A stretch of 64,000 nucleotides of DNA from Nonlabens arenilitoris (lineage in GTDB: Bacteria; Bacteroidota; Bacteroidia; Flavobacteriales; Flavobacteriaceae). The first letter of the stretch is position 1; each line of letters starts with the position of its first letter. The stretch covers positions 2,245,501-2,309,500 of the forward strand of contig NZ_MTPW01000001.1 of the NCBI RefSeq assembly GCF_002954765.1, given 5' to 3'. The notes under the pieces were generated by a model, which saw only the letters and a list, made by a program, of their open reading frames with translations, had not been told where the DNA came from and did not search any database. Below, piece by piece: positions 1 to 8,224 of this stretch. A program made the translations under genes and the position numbers.

Positions 1-1
1 T

Positions 2-136
2 AGTCGTGTTTATCTTGGAGTACATTATCCTGGAGATGTTTTGATGGGTATGTTTATGGGGACTGTTATAGGGTGGCTATGTTATCGATTATACGCTTTC
101 GCGAAAGCGAAATATACACCAGCTTCTTCTTCTTGA
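2..136 (+). CDS. PAP2-family phosphatase, C-terminal fragment (start lies before the window)
   Basis: An open frame runs in from the left edge and ends at TGA 134-136, giving the last 44 residues. It opens with SRVYLGVHYPGDVLMG, which matches the third catalytic motif of PAP2 (type 2 phosphatidic acid phosphatase) enzymes, including the conserved His and Asp. A hydrophobic helix follows (MFMGTVIGWLCYRLY). These are integral membrane enzymes that dephosphorylate lipid phosphates or undecaprenyl pyrophosphate; the substrate cannot be told from this part. The tail AFAKAKYTPASSS is partly encoded by a copy of the iterated 16-bp palindrome. Confidence 0.88.
   Translation, partial: SRVYLGVHYPGDVLMGMFMGTVIGWLCYRLYAFAKAKYTPASSS
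94..109. repeat. Iterated palindrome CGCTTTCGCGAAAGCG, perfect copy
   Basis: Perfect 16-bp palindrome near the 3' end of the PAP2 gene, read in frame as AFAKA. One of about 15 copies in the window. Confidence 0.95.
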
Positions 137-149
137 TAAACTCTATCCA

Positions 150-599
150 ATGAAAAAAGATTTTACCTTTGAGGTAGCAACTTTATGGAAGAAAGGGCAG
201 TTTGAAAATCCTAAAACTCATATTTCTCAAATCGCAGGAAAAAAAGATATGATAATATCTGCCGCTCGAGAGTTTAAAGGAGATGAGTGTCATTATAATC
301 CCGAAGACTTTTTATTAAACGCGCTCTCTTCTTGCCATATGATGTCCTATTTCTATGTGTGCCAGCAGTATGGGATAGAGATTTTGGAATATAGTGATAA
401 GGTGACAGGTACATTATTATTAAATGATAATGCTAGTGGTGCTTTTCAAAAAATTGTCCTTCAGCCCAAAGTAATAATTTTGGATGTTGATCAAGTAACA
501 TTAGCTACCAGTTTGCATAATCAAGCGCACCAGTTATGTTTTATAGCAAATTCTGTCAAGTTTGAAGTTGAAATAAAGCCGATTATAGAAACTCGTTAA
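150..599 (+). CDS. OsmC family protein
   Basis: 149 residues, the usual length for OsmC/Ohr proteins. The two redox cysteines of the family are visible: Cys62 in the segment PEDFLLNALSSCHMM and Cys130 in HNQAHQLCFIANS. The C-terminal strand VKFEVEIKP is also typical. Known members are cytoplasmic thiol peroxidases that reduce organic or fatty-acid hydroperoxides; whether this one is OsmC proper or another subgroup cannot be decided by eye. It starts 13 bp after the PAP2 stop and may be cotranscribed with it. ATG start; no clear Shine-Dalgarno sequence. Confidence 0.88.
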   Translation: MKKDFTFEVATLWKKGQFENPKTHISQIAGKKDMIISAAREFKGDECHYNPEDFLLNALSSCHMMSYFYVCQQYGIEILEYSDKVTGTLLLNDNASGAFQKIVLQPKVIILDVDQVTLATSLHNQAHQLCFIANSVKFEVEIKPIIETR

Positions 600-698
600 C
601 ATTTTTTTAAGAGCTCATTAAACTTTTAGATTTTTTAATAGTCTAAGTTTTAAATTAATAAACAGTGCTTTAAATGAAAGCGCATAACTCTTAAATGT

Positions 699-1556
699 AT
701 GAATCAATCAAAAATTAAATTACTCCTTACTTATATAGGAATTGCGGTAATGTGTACCGCAGGAGTTTACTCTTGTACGTCTAGCGATGACGATAATGGT
801 AATGATACTGATGACGGAAGCGGTAATGGTACGACAGAGTTACACGCAGCTTTTGCAGAGTTTGATACCAGTAATGTCACTATTATGATGAGTGGCACAT
901 CTTCTGTAAATATAGAGACTAATGGTATGCCTAACCATACATCACCTTACTGGTCTAGTACAAACGTACGTTCTATAACAGGTCCTAATGGTAACGTGGT
1001 AGTAACTGGTCCTGCAGCTACTGATCATCCATTATATGTAGATCCAGTTGTTACAAGTGGAGATCAAATGGCACCAGGAAACATAGACGATTTTAATGGT
1101 TCATTTTCTTTAACTGTTCCATCTAGTCCAACGCTAGCCAGCAATTCATCAGCTACCGGATTAGGAGCTATAGGTATTGCAATTAGTGGTTCAGTTATTT
1201 ATAATGATGAAGAAGGACCTAACGTACCGCTGGATAGTGCTGTAGGATCTTTAGATTATACGGCGGCACACACAGGACCACAAAGTTATCATTATCACTT
1301 AGAACCTAAAGCTTTCTCTGATGATGATGATGCATTAGTTGGTATTATCAGTGATGGTTTCTTTATTTATGGTAGAAAATGTGCTTCTACAGGAACATAT
1401 CCTACTGATCTAGACGCATCTGGTGGTCATACTTCTATTACACAGCACACGACAACTGCAGAGTATCATTACCATATACAAAATACGGTTTACTTAAATC
1501 AATATTATATCATATTCCCTGGCGATTATCAAGGCACACCTAATAACATACAGTAG
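699..1556 (+). CDS. YHYH-domain lipoprotein
   Basis: 285 residues. The N-terminus is a lipoprotein signal peptide: Lys-rich start, hydrophobic segment, lipobox ending at Cys26 (GVYSC), then a run rich in Asp, Gly and Asn. Two YHYH motifs, at about 197-200 and 256-259, define the YHYH protein family, whose biochemical role is unknown to me; the paired histidines suggest metal binding, which is inference. It heads a three-gene group of envelope proteins with the YwqK-like and SCO genes. The copper-handling SCO neighbour makes a metal link plausible. Confidence 0.8.
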   Translation: MNQSKIKLLLTYIGIAVMCTAGVYSCTSSDDDNGNDTDDGSGNGTTELHAAFAEFDTSNVTIMMSGTSSVNIETNGMPNHTSPYWSSTNVRSITGPNGNVVVTGPAATDHPLYVDPVVTSGDQMAPGNIDDFNGSFSLTVPSSPTLASNSSATGLGAIGIAISGSVIYNDEEGPNVPLDSAVGSLDYTAAHTGPQSYHYHLEPKAFSDDDDALVGIISDGFFIYGRKCASTGTYPTDLDASGGHTSITQHTTTAEYHYHIQNTVYLNQYYIIFPGDYQGTPNNIQ

Positions 1557-2127
1557 TATATTAATCTTATTACTTTTAATGGGCTGTAAAACAGATCCAA
1601 ATCATGTTGTATTAACGACTGAAAAGTTAGAGATTGATATAGCTCAATTAGATTTAAGACCTAATGAAGGGCTCATGTATTATAACGATGAGCCTTTTAC
1701 AGGTTTTTCTATAACAAGTTATCCTAATGGTATAGTTGCACAAAGGATTCAATATCTTAATGGATTACGTCATGGATTATATGAAAAGTGGTTTGTTGAT
1801 GGTACTTTGAGTTTTCAATCCCAGTATGAGAATGGATTACAACATGGAGCGTCTATATCTTGGTGGAAAAATGGTCACAAACGTTCTCAAAGTAATTTTG
1901 AGAATGGTATAGCTCAAGGTGCTCAATTTCAATGGTATACTAATGGATCTATTTTTAAAGAAATACAATTGATTGATGGACGTGAGCAAGGCATGCAAAA
2001 ATCTTACCGACAGAATGGTAAATTATATAATAATTATGAAGCTAAAAATGGCAGAATCTTCGGACTCAAAAAGGCAACACTTTGCTTCTCTCTCGAGAAT
2101 CAAGAGATCGTTACTGATACTTTGTAA
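1525..2127 (+). CDS. YwqK-family (MORN-variant repeat) lipoprotein, probable non-ATG start
   Basis: The first ATG (1579) would leave only Met-Gly before the Cys of a lipobox (LMGC), too short for export. Reading upstream in frame gives a good lipoprotein signal, IIKAHLITYSSILILLLLMGC, reaching back to ATT 1525 inside the YHYH gene; an in-frame stop lies at 1495-1497 and no ATG, GTG or TTG falls between. An ATT start is therefore proposed, about 200 residues in all. The body shows repeats of the type NG..HG....W..NG, known from YwqK antitoxin-like and MORN-variant proteins, probably a surface beta-meander. Its C-terminus overlaps the SCO gene. Confidence 0.7.
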   Translation: MIKAHLITYSSILILLLLMGCKTDPNHVVLTTEKLEIDIAQLDLRPNEGLMYYNDEPFTGFSITSYPNGIVAQRIQYLNGLRHGLYEKWFVDGTLSFQSQYENGLQHGASISWWKNGHKRSQSNFENGIAQGAQFQWYTNGSIFKEIQLIDGREQGMQKSYRQNGKLYNNYEAKNGRIFGLKKATLCFSLENQEIVTDTL

Positions 2128-2773
2128 TATTATTTTAATTATCAGTTGTGGCTCAAAAGAACAAAATACTAATACTGTAGTAGACCAGGTAGAAAGTAGA
2201 GTAGAGGAATTGCCCTATTATAATGAGGCTAATTTTACACCACGTTGGTTCTCAAAAGACAGTGACTCGCTTAAGGACTTTCATAGTATACCTGATTTTT
2301 CTTTTATCAATCAAGAAGGTGATATTATCACACAAGATTACTACAAGGATAAAATATATATCACTGATTTCTTTTTTACTGTGTGTCCTGGTATATGTCC
2401 AGCAATGACCAAAAATATGAGTCGCCTTCAAAGTGAATTTTTAAATGATAGTGAAGTATTATTACTATCACATTCAGTGACACCAGATTATGATACACCT
2501 GCTGTTTTAAAAGATTATGCTCAACGCATGGGTGTCAACGCTGCAAAATGGAATCTAGTTACTGGTGATAAAGAGCTTATTTATAATCTAGGTAGAAATC
2601 ATTATTTTGTGGAAGAAGATCTAGGAACAACTAAAAATGTTAATGATTTTCTACATACTGAAAACTTCATTCTAATAGATAAAAATAAACGTATTCGTGG
2701 AATATATAATGGATTAAATAAAGCCTCAGTAAATCAACTAATAGCAGATGTGAAGACCTTACAAGCTGATTAA
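2048..2773 (+). CDS. SCO1/SenC family copper-binding lipoprotein
   Basis: Thioredoxin-fold SCO protein, 241 residues from ATG 2048. The copper-binding set of the family is complete: CPGICP with Cys113 and Cys117, plus His203 in the segment FLHTENF. A lipobox (IISC, Cys34) predicts anchoring in the envelope. SCO proteins deliver copper to the CuA site of cytochrome oxidase or act as thiol-disulfide reductases. The open frame extends to 1973 (next ATG at 2036), but those starts overlap the YwqK gene more deeply; even 2048 overlaps it by 80 bp. The signal peptide itself could begin near codon 18 of this frame, so the start is uncertain. Confidence 0.88.
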   Translation: MAESSDSKRQHFASLSRIKRSLLILCNIILIISCGSKEQNTNTVVDQVESRVEELPYYNEANFTPRWFSKDSDSLKDFHSIPDFSFINQEGDIITQDYYKDKIYITDFFFTVCPGICPAMTKNMSRLQSEFLNDSEVLLLSHSVTPDYDTPAVLKDYAQRMGVNAAKWNLVTGDKELIYNLGRNHYFVEEDLGTTKNVNDFLHTENFILIDKNKRIRGIYNGLNKASVNQLIADVKTLQAD

Positions 2774-2780
2774 GAGGTTT

Positions 2781-3404
2781 CTAATTCAAAACTTCAAATG
2801 ACAATTTCAAACCTGAAATTATCATACTAGTTCCTATTATGGCAATGATTAATCCCATTAATTTTCCAATTACTGAAATGACATTGTCACCTATCTTTTT
2901 TGCAATAACATCACTTAATGAAAACGCGATGTAATTGAGCAAGCACATTAAGGCAAATACTACTATAATCACAGCAATACTCATGTATGATGAGGTGTTT
3001 GCTACAAAGTTAGTTGCCGTTACAATAGTACCAGGACCCGCCAAAATAGGTATTGCTAGTGGTGAAATAGCAATGTTTTCATCATAATTAACGGTTTTAA
3101 GTCTCTTAATATTGGACTTTTTTGACTGTAACATTTCAAAACCTACAAAGAATATTAAAATTCCACCTGCGATTTTAAATGCTGGGATAGTAATACCAAA
3201 AAGCTCAAAAATATAATTTCCTAACAGCACAAATGTGGTCACGATTATAAAAGCTACAATAACGGCTTTTAAATTTATTCTTTGCTTTGTTTCTTTATCT
3301 GCACCATCAGTTAAGGTTAAAAAGATAGGCATATTAGAAATAGGATTCATAATAGCAAAAAAGCCAGTGAATACAGTAAAGGCAAAGGTTAATAGATCTT
3401 CCAT
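2781..3404 (-). CDS. MarC family integral membrane protein
   Basis: 207 residues with about six hydrophobic helices and the MarC hallmarks: FFAIMNPISNMPIFL near the N-terminus and LAIPILAGPGTI in the middle. MarC (also called the NAAT family) is often annotated as a transporter or antibiotic-resistance protein, but the substrate is not established. Start set at ATG 3404 (MEDLLTF); an upstream TTG at 3431 adds a non-conserved leader. It converges with the SCO gene, the two stops being 7 bp apart, with no evident hairpin terminator between them. Confidence 0.88.
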   Translation of the reverse strand: MEDLLTFAFTVFTGFFAIMNPISNMPIFLTLTDGADKETKQRINLKAVIVAFIIVTTFVLLGNYIFELFGITIPAFKIAGGILIFFVGFEMLQSKKSNIKRLKTVNYDENIAISPLAIPILAGPGTIVTATNFVANTSSYMSIAVIIVVFALMCLLNYIAFSLSDVIAKKIGDNVISVIGKLMGLIIAIIGTSMIISGLKLSFEVLN

Positions 3405-3552
3405 TAATATTTTTAATGTGTCAGTATACAACGTGTTAGGACAGTTAACAGATGATTAGCTGCCTTATTTTAATCATGCAATAATAAACAAAATACAGGT
3501 CTATGCTTGTGGACAGTTCAAGCATTGAATGATTTTTATATCATAAAAAGAT

Positions 3553-5859
3553 TTAATAAAACTTCAAAGCAGTTGCTGTCATGTGTTTAGGTATATCAAA
3601 CGCATCTACCAGATACTGGCTCTCATTCTTTAATTCTTTACACAATTTTTGAACGAGCTTGTTAATGGCGAGTGATTTTGAGCCTGAGATATAATCATGT
3701 TCTAGATACCAGCCTTTATTTTCTTCTATACGATGCAATGCATAAAGGTTTTTTAATGAGGTAAGTATATCTTTTACGCTTTTGTTTTCCTGTTCTTCAA
3801 TCTTTGCGATAAATCTTTCTAAAACAATACGGTCAATATAAGCGCTTGCCATATCTATTAAGTGCACTTGAGTGTCTAGAAAAGCGTCATAGCTATCCAC
3901 ACCATTTTTAATTTTCTTATTTAATCTCATTGCTAGTGAACGTAGAGAGTATTCCTCGCGATAAGTAAAAGCACTGAGTTGAAAATCATTTTCTAATAAA
4001 TGATCTTCTGATGTGTCTCTAGTTACTAGTGGATTCAATTCACTCAAATTTGTGGAGGCTATATTTGAAATGTATTTTAAAGTGTCCCACCAGTCCATAC
4101 GACCAAATTGCTTTTTGAAATAGGTCAAACGACTTTTGGCGGTAAGTTGTAACAATACCGTATTGTCTCCTTCAAATGTGGTAAAAATGTCAGTATCTGC
4201 TTTTAATCGATCAAAGTACATCTCGCTTAAATATCCTTTTCCTCCACAAGCTTCTCGACAAGTTTGAATCGTTTCAGTAGCATTCCATGTGCTTAACGAC
4301 TTCAATCCAGCGGCTAGAGCTTCCATTTGTTGAGCGTCGTGATTTAAATCACTAGTGTATTCTCTCAATAAGTGCTCATGCGCGATGTCATATGCATAAG
4401 CATTTGCTATAAGTGGCATTAACTTTTTTTGATGTGTTGGGTAATCCATTATTGATTGCTCCTCTTTCCCTGGTGGACCAAACTGTTTGCGATCTAAGGC
4501 AAAATAAACAGCCATATTTAAAGCTTTCTTGGAAGCAGTATTTCCAGCAATAGGGACACAAAGCCTTCCACCAACTAAGGTTCCTAACATAGTAAAGAAA
4601 CGTCTGGACGAGCTACTTATAGGACTGGTGTATTGTCCTTCTTCATCTACATCACCAAATTTGTTGAGTAAATTTTCTTTTGGGATTGTAACCTTATCAA
4701 AATGTAATGTCCCATTATCTACACCATTAAGCCCCATTTTATGACCATTATCGCCTATCGTAATTCCAGGCATAGTTTCACCTTGTTTATTTCTAATGGG
4801 AACTAAAAAAGCATGTATTCCATATTCTTCCTCATCCACGATAAGCTGTGCAAAAACAGTTGCCATTTGAGCATGCATAGCAGCGTTACCTATATATGTT
4901 TTTCTATCATTTTGTGTTGGTGTATGAATAATAAATGATTGATCATCTGGTTGGTAAGTAGCCGTAGTTTGTAAAGCTTTTACATTGCTGCCATGGTGCA
5001 TTTCTGTCATTGCAAAACAGCCAGGTAAAGCCATCGTACCTATGTCTATTAAATACTTATCGTGATGATAATTAGTACCTAAAGATTCTACACTACCACC
5101 GAACAACCCAAAATGTACACCGAATTTTATTGTTAGACTCAAATCATATTTTGCTATTTCTTCAAATACAGAAGCATATTGCACCATGGAATCAGATCCT
5201 CCATAAGCAGATGGATAAGCAAGTTTACCTAGTCCAGCATCAGCAAGTTCTTGAGTCCATTGCAATACTTTTTCTCTTCTGGTAAATAAATCATCGTTGT
5301 GACTTTCAATCTCTACCTTATGTGGATCTAGAATACTTTGTACTTTATTCTTTATGTCGGTATTTCCATGTTGTAGTAAAGTCTTTAAAGCCTTGGAATA
5401 TGGGGCTTCAGACCTTTTTAAATTAGAATCTACCTTAAATAATGCAGGATTAAAATCATCTATAAATCGTATAGCTTCATGACTTGAAACACCTAGGTAA
5501 TTTTCAATTTGCTGTAACGACTGTTTTGTCTTTTCATTTGCCCATTCTTCTAGGTTTGGTTTTTTAGCCAGTACCGTTCCTAGAGAATATAAATCTTGTT
5601 TTTCACTTAAGTCCAGCACATCAGCATGCTGTTTTATATACTTTTTCCAATAAACTAATTCTCTTGCAGATGGTGGATGACTAGGGTCTAGCCACTTTGA
5701 AATCAGTTGTTTTGTTGCGTCAGTGATGGTGTTGTTATCATCAATCTGATTTTTTATATAATCGATTTCATGTTTTTCTAATATACCATCAGCCCATGCG
5801 ATATACAATAAAGGTAGAAATGGTAAAAGAGAATCTTGAATGTTAATGGAAGTTTTCAT
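3553..5859 (-). CDS. Acyl-CoA dehydrogenase/oxidase family protein with N-terminal extension
   Basis: 768 residues, far longer than ordinary acyl-CoA dehydrogenases (about 380) and closer to peroxisomal-type acyl-CoA oxidases. Core motifs: CFAMTEMHHGSNV near residue 280 (FAD-binding loop), QFGPPG near 460, CGGKGYL, and TFEGDNTVLLQ with the catalytic Glu near 562. It should oxidise acyl-CoA to enoyl-CoA with FAD, passing electrons either to oxygen or to an electron-transfer flavoprotein. The first 60 residues (FLPLLYIAWADGILEKHEID) look like a TerB-type helical domain, an inference by eye. It stands alone between MarC and an unassigned stretch. Confidence 0.85.
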   Translation of the reverse strand: MKTSINIQDSLLPFLPLLYIAWADGILEKHEIDYIKNQIDDNNTITDATKQLISKWLDPSHPPSARELVYWKKYIKQHADVLDLSEKQDLYSLGTVLAKKPNLEEWANEKTKQSLQQIENYLGVSSHEAIRFIDDFNPALFKVDSNLKRSEAPYSKALKTLLQHGNTDIKNKVQSILDPHKVEIESHNDDLFTRREKVLQWTQELADAGLGKLAYPSAYGGSDSMVQYASVFEEIAKYDLSLTIKFGVHFGLFGGSVESLGTNYHHDKYLIDIGTMALPGCFAMTEMHHGSNVKALQTTATYQPDDQSFIIHTPTQNDRKTYIGNAAMHAQMATVFAQLIVDEEEYGIHAFLVPIRNKQGETMPGITIGDNGHKMGLNGVDNGTLHFDKVTIPKENLLNKFGDVDEEGQYTSPISSSSRRFFTMLGTLVGGRLCVPIAGNTASKKALNMAVYFALDRKQFGPPGKEEQSIMDYPTHQKKLMPLIANAYAYDIAHEHLLREYTSDLNHDAQQMEALAAGLKSLSTWNATETIQTCREACGGKGYLSEMYFDRLKADTDIFTTFEGDNTVLLQLTAKSRLTYFKKQFGRMDWWDTLKYISNIASTNLSELNPLVTRDTSEDHLLENDFQLSAFTYREEYSLRSLAMRLNKKIKNGVDSYDAFLDTQVHLIDMASAYIDRIVLERFIAKIEEQENKSVKDILTSLKNLYALHRIEENKGWYLEHDYISGSKSLAINKLVQKLCKELKNESQYLVDAFDIPKHMTATALKFY

Positions 5860-5926
5860 GTTACTTAATTTGTAAATCGCTTGTTTAACTGGTAGTAAGA
5901 TACTTTGCTATTCTATATTATTAGCC

Positions 5927-6193
5927 TTATAAAATCTTAAAACTATTAGTAGATTTTAAATAGCATCGTATCGATCCTTTCCGACTCTCGGCGATGCTAA
6001 GAGCCACCTTTCCCATCTCAGAAATTTGCCTTAACAAATTATCAGGGATCAAGGAAAGGAGTTTTAATAAACAGAGATTTAAATAAACTCCTCGCCTTAG
6101 ATCCTGCATCCGACGAGCTTTTTCAGCGAGAGGAATGCATAGGTGGGATTTCGCAGAAATCTCGGAGTGGTTGAAAGATGCTAGTTTTGACAA
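5927..6193. other. Unassigned stretch with nested inverted repeats (possible dispersed repeat or structured RNA)
   Basis: The 267 bases between the acyl-CoA oxidase-like and M1 peptidase genes contain an imperfect long hairpin, arms about 6043-6064 and 6085-6107, and a second hairpin with arms TAGCATCG (5961-5968) and CGATGCTA (5992-5999). The segment looks richer in G and C than its flanks. An 88-residue open frame spans the minus strand but begins with TTG, lacks a recognisable domain and is rich in Leu, Arg and Ser; I do not call it a gene. It may be a copy of an interspersed element or a structured transcript. Its nature is unknown. Confidence 0.4.
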
Positions 6194-6199
6194 AAACCC

Positions 6200-8059
6200 C
6201 TAATCCATTCTCAATAGCTCATCCACCGTATTTGCCGTGACACTGTGGTAGTTGCCTCTTGCGGTTTTATAAATTTCTTTGGCTTCTTCTATTCGTTCCG
6301 CTTTCGCGAAAGCGGAAAATAAAGTAGTTACATACCAGCGACGTCCTACCGTATTTAAAAACTCAGCGATTTTTGTGTCGACATTGTTGTCATGGTAATT
6401 GTTCAAAATAGATTGCTCATACCAAACCATGGTGATGTAAGAATTGGTTGAATTGGTAAAGTCAAAGATGTTATCCAATTGTTGCATTTGCGCAGCAGAA
6501 ATGTCGGTTGGAAAATTACGAATGAAGTGCACCCATTCTTGTGGTGTCCAGTTTGCTGTTGCAGCCACATCGATCTCGTTAGTGGCAATAAAGTCATTCA
6601 ATGTTTTTTCTACGTTTGTGAAAGCGTCCGATTGAATAACGGCAGCGTTATCAGGAATTCCAGGCTGGTAAATCCATTCCTCAGTATTGAACGTGATGTT
6701 GTTTTTCTCTAGCAAATTCTCGTTGAGGTAAGTGATAAAATCTTCAGTGTTTGTGGTAGAAAAGGCATTCTTTTTAAAATAGGATTTTAAGAATGTATCC
6801 ATGTTGTCACGTCCTACTTTTTCTTCTAAAGTTCTTAAAAATAAATAGCCTTTATCATAAGCGATGCTGTTCATTCCATCATCTGGATTACGACCTTTTA
6901 GATCCAGTTTTAGTTTGGTGTCATTAGGAGTTTCTTTCATTCCTTCTATTTCATCTTCAAGATCTTGTCTACCTATTAAGGCGAGCATATTAGCACGGTC
7001 TTTTCCGTATAATGCTTCCATAATGCGGATTTCAAAATAAACGGTAAAACCTTCATTAAGCCAGAAATCATTCCATGTTGCATTGGTCACCAAATTACCA
7101 GACCAAGAATGAGCCAACTCATGTGCCACAAGAGATGTCAAACTCTTATCGCCTGCAATAACCGTAGGAGTTGCAAAGGTCAATCGCGGATTCTCCATTC
7201 CACCGAAAGGAAAACTAGGTGGCAACACAATCACATCAAACTGTTCCCAGTCGTAATCTCCATATAGATTCTCTGCTGCAACAACCATTTTTTCCATATC
7301 TGAGAATTCTTCATGGACTTTTGCAAGCATGGACTTCTCGGCATAAACACCAGTACGTTCACTTATCTCTTTGTATTCTATATCTCCTACAGCAAGAGCA
7401 ATTAGATAAGCCGGAATAGGCTGTACCATTTTGAAATTGTAAACACCATTTTTATTCTTTTCCTTAGGATTCTCCGCACTCATTACAGCCATCAATTCTT
7501 GAGGAACTTTTACAGTCGCATCATAAGTAATACGTATTTGCGGACTATCCTGAATAGGAATCCATGTGCGTGTCAATATAGCCTGACCTTGTGTAAATAA
7601 AAACGGATGGGCCTTGTCTGCCGTTTGTTGAGCAGTGAGCCATTGTAAGGCTTCTGTTTTTGCCGTGGTAGAGTAGGTGATGGCTATTTGCTTAGTGTCA
7701 TCTTTAATTTGAATAGTCAAAGGTTGCCCTAATGATTCATCAAATTCACCCAACTCAAATTCAGTTGTTTCGCCATTTTGAGTAACTCGTTCAATTTCTA
7801 AAAATTTACTGTCTAGAATAATTGTTTTTGAGCCATTATTCTTAATATCATAAGTTGCGGTACCGCTTATCAATTGGCTTTCAAAATCTACATTGATGTC
7901 CAAATCTAGGTGTTTTATTATCGCATCATTAGGTTGTGCGTAGGAATGTGGTTCTTCTGTGTAGGGTTTAGAAGCTATTTCAGATTCAGTTTGTTTTTTT
8001 TCTTGGCAACTTGTTAAGATGATGACTATCGCTAGAAAAAGGAAAGCACTTTTTTTCAT
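6200..8059 (-). CDS. M1 family metallopeptidase (aminopeptidase) lipoprotein
   Basis: 619 residues from ATG 8059, chosen because it opens a lipoprotein signal peptide (MKKSAFLFLAIVIILTSC); an open frame to 8143 only adds a poor leader. Gluzincin signature: GGMENP substrate-binding loop, then HELAH near residue 312 and NEGFTVY 19 residues later, giving the zinc ligands and catalytic Glu. A C-terminal helical region follows, as in leukotriene A4 hydrolase-type M1 enzymes. It probably removes N-terminal residues from peptides in the periplasm or at the cell surface. The segment SAFAKAE near the C-terminus is encoded by an iterated palindrome. Confidence 0.93.
   Translation of the reverse strand: MKKSAFLFLAIVIILTSCQEKKQTESEIASKPYTEEPHSYAQPNDAIIKHLDLDINVDFESQLISGTATYDIKNNGSKTIILDSKFLEIERVTQNGETTEFELGEFDESLGQPLTIQIKDDTKQIAITYSTTAKTEALQWLTAQQTADKAHPFLFTQGQAILTRTWIPIQDSPQIRITYDATVKVPQELMAVMSAENPKEKNKNGVYNFKMVQPIPAYLIALAVGDIEYKEISERTGVYAEKSMLAKVHEEFSDMEKMVVAAENLYGDYDWEQFDVIVLPPSFPFGGMENPRLTFATPTVIAGDKSLTSLVAHELAHSWSGNLVTNATWNDFWLNEGFTVYFEIRIMEALYGKDRANMLALIGRQDLEDEIEGMKETPNDTKLKLDLKGRNPDDGMNSIAYDKGYLFLRTLEEKVGRDNMDTFLKSYFKKNAFSTTNTEDFITYLNENLLEKNNITFNTEEWIYQPGIPDNAAVIQSDAFTNVEKTLNDFIATNEIDVAATANWTPQEWVHFIRNFPTDISAAQMQQLDNIFDFTNSTNSYITMVWYEQSILNNYHDNNVDTKIAEFLNTVGRRWYVTTLFSAFAKAERIEEAKEIYKTARGNYHSVTANTVDELLRMD
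6299..6314. repeat. Iterated palindrome, perfect copy
   Basis: CGCTTTCGCGAAAGCG inside the M1 peptidase gene, read as AFAKA close to the C-terminus. Confidence 0.95.
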
Positions 8060-8224
8060 GTGTGGGATTTTGATAGTGCTAAGATAAGATTCTGTTGTTT
8101 GAAAAAAGTAATGTCGCATTAACAACGCTAAGTTTGTGGGCACGCGTTGTAAACGCTCGCTATTCTGGGTTTGAGAATGATTATAGAGTTACTTAATTAC
8201 TATGAAAACCTATTGAAATTAAAT

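Noticed and set aside
1973-2047. Longer start for the SCO gene at 1973 or 2036
   Set aside because: It would overlap the YwqK-like gene even more and would put a poorly hydrophobic leader ahead of the signal peptide.
5927-6193. 88-residue minus-strand frame as a protein gene
   Set aside because: TTG start, no domain, overlaps hairpins; kept only as an unassigned structured stretch.
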